From the NCBI GenBank assembly GCA_024223125.1, contig JAAEOP010000323.1, forward strand, positions 1 to 29,000: a stretch of DNA of 29,000 bases, given 5' to 3'. How positions within the stretch are numbered: the stretch's first letter is position 1; each line of letters starts with the position of its first letter. The position numbers and the translations under genes are program-made. Positions 23,212 through 29,000 of this stretch are shown here, piece by piece. The stretch comes from Chloroflexota bacterium. GTDB lineage: Bacteria; Chloroflexota; Anaerolineae; Promineifilales; Promineifilaceae. The notes beneath the pieces were generated by a model that saw nothing but the letters and a program-made list of their open reading frames with translations, ran no database searches and had not been told where the DNA came from.

Positions 23212-23505
23212 ATGACAATCGGGAACAATCCTGCTGGCGTTCGGGGATTTAATTCTGAAATGGAATTGGTGCAAGAAGCCAGCGAAACAGAACGATTACA
23301 GGCGCTCATCGCCACTATTAGCAGTTATATTGAACATTATCATGGCGGTGCAGTAGAAATGGTGGCTTATGAGGATGAACAACTGCAAGTGCATCTCTCT
23401 GGGGCTTGTGAGGATTGCAGTCTGGCGGCCGTTACTCTGCACGGCTGGGTAGAAGGTACGGTAAAGCAGTTCTTCCCCCATGTAAAATCGGTGGTCGCTG
23501 TTTAG
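23212..23505 (+). CDS. NifU-like C-terminal-domain Fe-S scaffold protein
   Basis: 97 residues from ATG 23212, which is eight bases after AAGGAG; the ATG at 23206 is only two bases from it. After about 30 N-terminal residues the NifU domain is complete: IEHYHGGAVEMVAYEDEQLQ, VHLSGACEDCSLAAVTLHGW and VEGTVKQFFPHVKSVVAV. The CxxC in GACEDCSLA binds the cluster. Such proteins carry or pass on Fe-S clusters. It is followed, with one intervening base, by a two-domain thioredoxin-fold protein, so the two are co-expressed. Confidence 0.92.
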   Translation: MTIGNNPAGVRGFNSEMELVQEASETERLQALIATISSYIEHYHGGAVEMVAYEDEQLQVHLSGACEDCSLAAVTLHGWVEGTVKQFFPHVKSVVAV

Positions 23506-23506
23506 G

Positions 23507-24169
23507 ATGAGTGAAACAGACGGCCAACAACCTGAAAACCCCTTTGACACCGACACATGGGCACAACTGCCGGCTCTGCTGGAACATTTACCGGAGCCGG
23601 TTCACATCATTGTCTGGGGTGATGAAACGGCCGCTGCCCGCGACGCAGAAGCCACCCATCTCTGCCAGACATTAGCGACCCGTTTTGCCAACATCTCCAC
23701 CCAAACCCTGCCCCGCCGCATCAATTATGATTATTGGCCGGTGCTGGGCATGATGCGCGGCACGGCCGCTAACTACGAAGATATGGGCGTGCGGATCATT
23801 GGACTGCCAGATGGGTATGGCATGACAGCATTTATCACGGCCGTACAAGCCGTTTCCTTTCGCGGCATGACCTCAGAAGTCCGCACCCGCATTCAACTGA
23901 CAAAACTAAAGGAAGATGTGCGTCTGGAATTGATTACGGCCGCCAACAATAAAGCCGGATCCCTGATGTCCCAACCCCTTTTTAACATGGCCGTCATCAA
24001 CCCCCACATCCGCGCGTTTATGATTATGGCCGACCAATTTCCCGTCATTGTAGACCGCTACTCGGTGAATTATTTGCCGCATACAGTGGTTAACGGCCGT
24101 GTCCACATTGAAGGCGTGGTAGATGAAGTAGAAATTTTGAAACATATGGCTACGGCCGTACAAGCATAA
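23507..24169 (+). CDS. Two-domain thioredoxin-fold (PDO-like) protein lacking CxxC motifs
   Basis: 220 residues. The second half reads like the second domain of glutaredoxin-like protein disulfide oxidoreductases: VRLELITA, FNMAVINPHIRAFMIMADQF, PVIVDRYSVNYLPHTVVNGR, VHIEGVVDEVEIL. Val-x-x-Leu-Pro-His-Thr corresponds to the cis-proline strand. The first half (VHIIVWGDETAAARDAEATH, then LCQTLATRF, then VRIIGLPDGYGMTAFITAVQ) fits the first domain. Where CPYC motifs are expected after the first strands, there is WGDETA and TAANNKAG. Only one Cys is present in the whole protein, so dithiol chemistry is impossible. A non-redox binding or scaffold role with the NifU-like neighbour is inference. Confidence 0.72.
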   Translation: MSETDGQQPENPFDTDTWAQLPALLEHLPEPVHIIVWGDETAAARDAEATHLCQTLATRFANISTQTLPRRINYDYWPVLGMMRGTAANYEDMGVRIIGLPDGYGMTAFITAVQAVSFRGMTSEVRTRIQLTKLKEDVRLELITAANNKAGSLMSQPLFNMAVINPHIRAFMIMADQFPVIVDRYSVNYLPHTVVNGRVHIEGVVDEVEILKHMATAVQA

Positions 24170-24200
24170 AAAAAACCCAAATACCATGAAAGCATTTGGG
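24168..24200 (-). terminator. Rho-independent terminator of the MFS gene
   Basis: On the minus strand, CCCAAAT (24200-24194) and ATTTGGG (24182-24176) form a stem followed by eight T (24175-24168). It lies 20 bases after the MFS stop codon. It overlaps the 3' end of the convergent thioredoxin-fold gene. Confidence 0.85.
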
Positions 24201-24219
24201 CCTAATAATTTTGGTCGTT

Positions 24220-25479
24220 TTAAGAGCTGGCTTCAGCCTTTGTCACCATCAGATCAAGCTGTTCCACCGGCTTGCGAAGTAATACCCAACCCAACAGACC
24301 GGAGAAAACATAAATCAAGCTGGCAACTGACATCAAAATCGCTGAACCGACAACATCGGTAATGCCGCCAGCCATCATAGCCCCCACAGCCATTAGCAAA
24401 GCGCTGACTGTGCCAAAGGCGCCAAAGACACGGCCGCGATACTCATCTGTTGTGGCTTGTTGAAAAATAGTTTGTAAGCTGACAATCCAGGCGATAAGAG
24501 GGATACCGGCCACAATCATTAAAGGAATGGCGACATACATGGTTGGTATGTTCACGATAATAAGAACGATGAAACCGCTTAATATGAGGCCGCCAGCCAC
24601 CAACTGCGTGGTGGAGAATCGTTGCCCTAACTGGGCTACTAACAAACCGCCCAGCAGACCGCCCATGCCACGTGCCGCCAAAATCCAGCCAAACTCATCA
24701 GCGCCCAACTCCATAACTTCCTGGGCAAAGACAACCATGACAGCGCTCATAATGGCATCGCCAAACAAAGCAATGCCTACGACGATGAAAGCACCAGCCA
24801 AAATCCGGCTGTGCTTGATCACTTTGAGACCGGCTGCTAATTCTTGCCAGACCTGCATGAATTTGGCTTTGGCAGTTTGGGCGACTTCTTGAGCTGCGGC
24901 CGTTTTCACACCGGTTGGAACCAAAATTAAGGAGATCAACAGTCCGGCCAGAACATAAGAAACCGCATCAGCCAAAATGACGCTGTTTAAGCCAAATAAT
25001 CCCAGCAAAACGCCGCCAATAGCCGGGCCTGTAATCCGGGCCAGATTGTCATTTAACGAATTCAGCGAGTTGGCTGAAAGCAAATGCTCTTCGCCAACTA
25101 AAGTAGGCAACAACGCGCTTTCGGCCGGCATGAAGAAATAGCTCAGGGTAGATTCGATGAAGCCGACTACATAAACTATCCAAATCATTTCCGGTGATTG
25201 AACCAGTAACAGCAAGGGAATAACGGCCGCTTGCAGCAAACTGACCCCCATCATTGTTTTACGCCTATCCCAGCGATCCACAAAAACACCAGCCACTGAG
25301 CCAAATAAAATGCCTGGCAAAATATAAGCAATGAGCCAGCCGCTGGTGGCTAGAGCTGATCCGGTAACTTCATAAATGTAGAAGGGCAAAGCGGCTATGA
25401 GCATCCAATTACCGATGAGAGAAATAAGTCCGGCCGTCCACAATAATGAAAAATTTCGGTTGCGTAACGTTGCAATCAT
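24220..25479 (-). CDS. MFS exporter (MefA/EntS-like subfamily)
   Basis: 419 residues from the ATG at 25479, which has GGAGG ten bases upstream; the longer frame to 25629 overlaps the small gene and has no ribosome site. About twelve helices are seen. The loop 2-3 motif is GSVAGVFVDRWDRRKTMMGV, and other conserved parts are FLFMPAESALLPTLVG-like (YFFMPAESALLPTLVGEEHL), SANSLNSLNDNLARITGPAI, and YRGRVFGAFGTVSALLMAVG. This is the subfamily of macrolide and siderophore exporters, driven by protons. The substrate is unknown. A strong terminator lies immediately upstream, so expression needs readthrough. Confidence 0.92.
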   Translation of the reverse strand: MIATLRNRNFSLLWTAGLISLIGNWMLIAALPFYIYEVTGSALATSGWLIAYILPGILFGSVAGVFVDRWDRRKTMMGVSLLQAAVIPLLLLVQSPEMIWIVYVVGFIESTLSYFFMPAESALLPTLVGEEHLLSANSLNSLNDNLARITGPAIGGVLLGLFGLNSVILADAVSYVLAGLLISLILVPTGVKTAAAQEVAQTAKAKFMQVWQELAAGLKVIKHSRILAGAFIVVGIALFGDAIMSAVMVVFAQEVMELGADEFGWILAARGMGGLLGGLLVAQLGQRFSTTQLVAGGLILSGFIVLIIVNIPTMYVAIPLMIVAGIPLIAWIVSLQTIFQQATTDEYRGRVFGAFGTVSALLMAVGAMMAGGITDVVGSAILMSVASLIYVFSGLLGWVLLRKPVEQLDLMVTKAEASS

Positions 25480-25498
25480 CAAGTGTTTACCTCCAAAC

Positions 25499-25530
25499 AA
25501 AAAAATAATAGCCTTCCGTAGAAGGCTATT
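25499..25530 (-). terminator. Terminator or attenuator between small ORF and MFS gene
   Basis: On the minus strand, AATAGCCTTC (25530-25521) and GAAGGCTATT (25516-25507) make a perfect 10-bp stem with a 4-base loop, followed by A and seven T (25505-25499). It begins eight bases after the small ORF stop and ends four bases before the MFS ribosome site. There is no room for a promoter between. Confidence 0.85.
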
Positions 25531-25538
25531 GTTTTGAA

Positions 25539-25736
25539 CTAATTTGTGGGTGCGATTTTGTAATCCGCTTGTTTGTTTACAGTGGATCGTGTCAAGATTT
25601 TGCGTAAGCTGTACCGCAGCCGCTTCCAAGCTAATGAGATGTTATTGACCGACCGTAATTGTCTGTGAGCGGCCGCTTTTTCCAACTGAACTTCTTGCCA
25701 AACTGATGTCAATTCTAATTCTTTTAATGTCAACAT
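25539..25736 (-). CDS. Small basic hypothetical protein (possible leader)
   Basis: 65 residues, basic in the second half (AWKRLRYSLRKILTRS) and helical in the first (MLTLKELELTSVWQEVQLEK). AGGAGG lies six to seven bases before the ATG at 25736, the strongest ribosome site in this part. No family is recognised. The gene ends eight bases before a perfect terminator, beyond which the MFS exporter starts. This suggests a leader whose translation could decide readthrough, or simply a separate small gene. Confidence 0.65.
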   Translation of the reverse strand: MLTLKELELTSVWQEVQLEKAAAHRQLRSVNNISLAWKRLRYSLRKILTRSTVNKQADYKIAPTN

Positions 25737-25839
25737 GATCTGCCTCCTACATGTTTACTAACTTGTTTTCTGATGAGCCGCTTTCTCTGGCTCTGTTTTT
25801 TCTGAACTGTGGACATCATAAAGGAAGGACGGCCGTCTG

Positions 25840-25882
25840 TCTTCACCGCTAGGGGTGAATTGGGGGGTGAGAAGGGGGGGTG
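25840..25882. repeat. Small stem plus G-rich tract
   Basis: TTCACC (25840-25845) and GGTGAA (25852-25857) form a 6-bp stem. A tract with two runs of six to seven G follows to 25882. It lies between the LuxR-type stop and the small ORF. Confidence 0.4.
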
Positions 25883-25886
25883 AGGC

Positions 25887-28550
25887 TCAAATAAGATTCA
25901 GGCTTCTGGCTCTGGCAATGGCTTGCGTCCGGCTTTCGACGCCCAGTTTGCTGTACAAATTTTTGATATGAGTGCGGACGGTATTTTTAGAGATAAAGAG
26001 AGTTTCTTCAATCTCTTTGTTGGAAAGGCCGACCGCAATGGCTTGCAAAACATCCATTTCACGCGGGGTCAAGTCTATAGCTGGTTTAGGGAAAACAGTG
26101 GCAGATGGGGTAACGGCCGTGCCAGTTTCATCCCCAAAAGCGTGTAGTAGCCGCCCCACATAAGTGGGATGTTGGGGTAGAACCTGCAGCAAAATTGCTT
26201 GTAAAGGCGGCCCCCAATCAAGAAAAATACGCATCAAGCTGCCTGGTTCAGCCAGGGTTAAGGCTTCGTCCAGCGCAGCTACAGATGCTTGATTGTTTCC
26301 CTGTTCTACCAGCGCCAACGCTTTCAGAATCAGACTGTTGATCACATCTGAGCGATCCTGGGCTTTTTTGCCAATAGCTACTAATTTTTCAACCAGCGTT
26401 AATATAGCTGGCAAGAGGCTGGTTTCACCTAATTCTCGAGCCTCTGCCAATCGGATTGATGCCAGGGTCTGGTAACCAAATCCTTGATGGTAGACCGGTT
26501 CATCATCTAAATTTAAGCCCGAACCATTAGCCCAACGTGCGGCCGTGTCCAGTTCTGCCAGTCGTAATGAGAAATGGGCCGCTACCACCGCCATATTGGT
26601 TATCAAATTATTCAATTTGCCACGTTTTACATAAGCAGTCATTTCTTGGATGAGTTGATGGGCTGTTTGCTTATCACCAATCTGGCAGGCCAGGTTGATT
26701 CTGGCCAGAATGGATTCTGTAAAGATGTCTGAAATACCAGTTCGTTCAGCCCAAATTTGAGCCTTTTTTGTATAGAGGGCGGCTTTTTCAATCTCATTCC
26801 ATTCATAGTAAATTCTCCCCATCAGAGCATATGTCCACCCGATCATAGGCGCTTTTTCTGGGCCAACCTGGTTTGCCAGATGAACTCCTTCCAGACACAA
26901 TTGCTCAGCTTGGTAAAGATCGGCCATCGCGTTAGCAATTGAAGCTTGCAAATGTATCGCCTGTAATCGCAGGTTCAATATATTACCGTCAGCAGAATCC
27001 AAAAGGCGACGCATGTCAATAATAGCTTGCTCTGCATCAACGAGATTACCCAAATTCCAATGATTAACACCTACCTGCATCATGGCCATTGCTCCCAAAG
27101 AAATATCTTCTTCAATGAGACCTTGATACGCTTTCTGTGCCATTTGTAAAGCTTGTTCGAAATCAGAAAACTCATTCCGGACCAGAATGGATTGAAAAAG
27201 GTTATATTCGGCCGCAACCCGCTTATCATCAGCGATCAATTTCAAATATTGTTGTGTATGTGGAAGGTCACCAGTTATCAGGTAAGCACCGGCTGCTAAG
27301 ATGGCTACTCGAGGAAAACTGCGGATGACAGTTTCGGGTAGCGCTTCGGCCCATTGTTTGAATAGACTAAGTCCACTTGGCTCAAATAGAGATGAGGGAG
27401 CGAGGGCAGTGATGATCTGGGCCATATAATTGTAATCGGGAATATGCAAGGCATGATCTACAGCTTCTTCTAGCAGGTTTTGCGATTCATACCATGCGGC
27501 CGCGCGTCGGTGCAGGTTTGCTACGGCCGACTCGTCACCATCTCGTTCCAACCGGTAGCGCAGAAGTTGGGCAAACAGATGATGATACCGGTACCAAAAA
27601 CGATGGTTGTCCAACGGGTTCAGGAACAAGTTCGCTGCTTCCAATTCATCCAAAATATCTTGGCTGTTATTCTGATGTAGCAAAGCATTACACAAATCAG
27701 CATTGAATCGTTCCAGGATAGAAGTTTGCAGCAAAAATTTTTGAACTGGCTCAGATTGTTGAAACAGAACTTCTTGTAGCAGGTAATCGGCAACCTGGCG
27801 GTCACTGCCGGTGAAAGTGTTGATAAAGGCAGAAGCGTCTCCGGTACTGCGAATAGAAAGAGCGGCTAGTTGCAGTCCGGCTGCCCAGCCTTCTGTACGA
27901 GCTTCAAGAGTAGTCACGGCCGTATCATCCAACTGCAACCCCATTGTCCCTGCAAAAAAGGCGGCTGCTTCCTCTACCGTAAAACGCAAATCAGAAGCGT
28001 GTATCTCACTCAACTGGCCGCGTACTCGCCATCGAGGCAGTGGCAACGGTGGTTCCTCCCGGCTGGTCACTATCAGATAAACAGATGGCGGCATGACGTC
28101 TATAAAAAAGGAAAGCGCCTCATGAATAACCTGATTCTGGATGACGTGATAATCATCCAATACCAACAATAGTGGCTTGGGAACCAGAGCCAGTTCATTG
28201 ACCAGAGTGGGCATGATGGCCTTGTCCTCTGGGGGGCGGGGTGAGTGCAGACTAGAGTACAAACTTTGGGCCAGATCAGGGTAAACAGACTGCACGGCCG
28301 TTAACAAATACGTAAAAAAGCGACGGGGCACATTATCATTTTCATCCAGCGACAACCAACCCACAGGGTCATTTTGCTGTTGCAGCCAATGGACAACAAG
28401 CGTTGTTTTCCCAAAGCCGGCCGGTGCAGACACAAGAAGACATTTACCAGCAGATCCCCGCTCCATTCTTTCAATCAAACGGGGACGAGCTACAAGTGAC
28501 GGCCGTAACGGCGGAATAAACACTTTCGTGCGTAATATTGTCTCGGACAC
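25887..28550 (-). CDS. MalT-like LuxR-family ATP-dependent transcriptional activator
   Basis: 887 residues, typical of large LuxR (LAL) regulators. The N-terminus (LRTKVFIPPLRPSLVARPRL) is that of MalT. Walker A is SAPAGFGKTT near 41-50, Walker B LLLVLDDYH near 130, and TSREEPPLPLPRWRVRGQLS is a family hallmark. A long TPR-like helical sensor domain covers about 350-800. The C-terminal LuxR helix-turn-helix is LTPREMDVLQAIAVGLSNKE, then IEETLFISKNTVRTHIKNLY. The start is GTG at 28550. It would bind an inducer with ATP and activate transcription; the downstream small ORF and MFS gene on the same strand are likely targets. Confidence 0.96.
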   Translation of the reverse strand: MSETILRTKVFIPPLRPSLVARPRLIERMERGSAGKCLLVSAPAGFGKTTLVVHWLQQQNDPVGWLSLDENDNVPRRFFTYLLTAVQSVYPDLAQSLYSSLHSPRPPEDKAIMPTLVNELALVPKPLLLVLDDYHVIQNQVIHEALSFFIDVMPPSVYLIVTSREEPPLPLPRWRVRGQLSEIHASDLRFTVEEAAAFFAGTMGLQLDDTAVTTLEARTEGWAAGLQLAALSIRSTGDASAFINTFTGSDRQVADYLLQEVLFQQSEPVQKFLLQTSILERFNADLCNALLHQNNSQDILDELEAANLFLNPLDNHRFWYRYHHLFAQLLRYRLERDGDESAVANLHRRAAAWYESQNLLEEAVDHALHIPDYNYMAQIITALAPSSLFEPSGLSLFKQWAEALPETVIRSFPRVAILAAGAYLITGDLPHTQQYLKLIADDKRVAAEYNLFQSILVRNEFSDFEQALQMAQKAYQGLIEEDISLGAMAMMQVGVNHWNLGNLVDAEQAIIDMRRLLDSADGNILNLRLQAIHLQASIANAMADLYQAEQLCLEGVHLANQVGPEKAPMIGWTYALMGRIYYEWNEIEKAALYTKKAQIWAERTGISDIFTESILARINLACQIGDKQTAHQLIQEMTAYVKRGKLNNLITNMAVVAAHFSLRLAELDTAARWANGSGLNLDDEPVYHQGFGYQTLASIRLAEARELGETSLLPAILTLVEKLVAIGKKAQDRSDVINSLILKALALVEQGNNQASVAALDEALTLAEPGSLMRIFLDWGPPLQAILLQVLPQHPTYVGRLLHAFGDETGTAVTPSATVFPKPAIDLTPREMDVLQAIAVGLSNKEIEETLFISKNTVRTHIKNLYSKLGVESRTQAIARARSLNLI

Positions 28551-28562
28551 ATGGCTATTATA
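28551..28562 (-). promoter_or_regulatory. -10 box with leaderless geometry for the LuxR-type gene
   Basis: On the minus strand, a perfect TATAAT (28562-28557) is followed by six bases (AGCCAT) and the GTG start. The spacing equals that seen before the two response regulators. No Shine-Dalgarno is present. The -35 is weak (TTTCCC with a 16-base spacer). Confidence 0.55.
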
Positions 28563-28656
28563 ACGGATGGTGGGGAATGGGAAACGGCCGTGTAGAAATT
28601 GACGCTATGAAAGGAAAATAGCGAGCATCTTGTGGCACATCTGTTTTGAACATCCT

Positions 28657-29000
28657 CTAAACAGGAAGATATTTTGGCTGTGGTTTGGGATTTAGACGTA
28701 AAGACACATTTTGCAGGAAGGGGAAAGATGGCTGCCAGGATGACGCTCCATCAGGCACATGCTTTTCTAGCTTACAATCATCGGCCCGAATCAACCATTC
28801 ATGGCGTACCGCAATCCGGGCTTCAGGGTAACTGATTCCCAACCGTCGGGCTTCAAAAACAGCTAAACGATCTAACAGGGCATCAGGCACAGCCGATACA
28901 TCCAAATAATAAACGGGCGCATCTCCCCAACGTTGGGTGCAAGCCATATGTGGCTGTGAATATTTAACGGGGAGGTGGCTGCGGCCGTAAATCCTCTCCC
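28657..29000 (-). CDS. Hypothetical protein, C-terminal part (5' end probably beyond window)
   Basis: The frame is open from the right edge to TAG at 28657. An ATG at 28947 would give 96 residues, but it has no ribosome site, and the upstream in-frame residues (GRSHLPVKYSQPH) read like protein. Visible residues include WGDAPVYYLDVSAVPDALLD, RLAVFEARRLGISYPEARIA and VRHEWLIRADDC. I recognise no family. The last ~30 residues look disordered. It ends 106 bases before the LuxR-type start, on the same strand. Confidence 0.5.
   Translation of the reverse strand, partial: ERIYGRSHLPVKYSQPHMACTQRWGDAPVYYLDVSAVPDALLDRLAVFEARRLGISYPEARIAVRHEWLIRADDCKLEKHVPDGASSWQPSFPFLQNVSLRLNPKPQPKYLPV

Noticed and set aside
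23507..24169. The PDO-like gene as a pseudogene
   Set aside because: The frame is intact, the start is coupled to the NifU-like gene and the fold outline is kept, so specialised loss of cysteines is likelier than decay.
25480..25629. Longer N-terminus of the MFS protein
   Set aside because: It overlaps the small ORF and the terminator, has no ribosome site and does not look like a membrane protein. The ATG at 25479 has GGAGG.

Overview
The window is a gene-dense stretch of bacterial chromosome with about half G+C. The multi-gene cassette style, the very large MalT-like LuxR regulator, a Bat operon, glutaredoxin-like and NifU-like small proteins and a PdxS/PdxT pair fit a member of the Chloroflexota (Anaerolineae/Ardenticatenia-like). 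That assignment is inference from gene content, not from a phylogenetic marker. There are no tRNA, rRNA or CRISPR features and no intact transposase.

Layout. (1) 1-4617: end of a Bat (aerotolerance-type) operon, batB (5' cut off by the window), batC, batD, batE. (2) 4706-6773: an OmpR-type response regulator and its transmembrane histidine kinase. (3) 6898-7551: an orphan NarL-type response regulator. (4) 7710-8810: a PLP enzyme of the D-threonine aldolase/D-serine dehydratase fold. (5) 8983-11400: Lon protease. (6) 11530-13877: a three-gene membrane group, an NnrS-like multi-pass protein, a small cupin and a YwiC-like protein, followed by an unusual acyl-CoA-dehydrogenase-fold protein (13944-15092). 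(7) 15093-15554: an AT-rich gap with a MITE-like element, then a soluble orphan histidine kinase. (8) Minus strand 16458-18054: pdxS-pdxT, the vitamin B6 (PLP) synthase. (9) 18298-21411: a RibD-C-domain reductase, a PLP-dependent cystathionine gamma-synthase/lyase and a YihY/BrkB membrane protein. (10) 21517-24169: a LysM lipoprotein, an ICMT/NnrU-like membrane methyltransferase (minus), a NifU-like protein and a two-domain thioredoxin-fold protein that has lost its CxxC motifs. (11) Minus strand 24220-28550: a MalT-like LuxR activator, a 65-residue small protein ending in a strong terminator, and an MFS exporter that can only be expressed by reading through that terminator. (12) The end of one more minus-strand gene runs off the right edge.

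How it fits together. Two PLP-dependent enzymes lie near the PLP synthase genes. The LuxR protein, small ORF and MFS pump look like one regulated export unit with a possible attenuator. Several regulatory genes start about six bases after a TANNNT box, as expected for leaderless transcripts.

The most striking signals are not genes. The 8-bp palindrome ACGGCCGT occurs about 50 times in 29 kb, against less than one expected, much like the HIP1 palindrome of cyanobacteria. A 101-bp two-hairpin element is present twice, 15 kb apart, in opposite orientation and with only four mismatches. Several families of hairpin-forming intergenic repeats (GAGATTGG type, ATTACGGA type and others) fill most gaps between genes and in places supply stop codons and protein C-termini.
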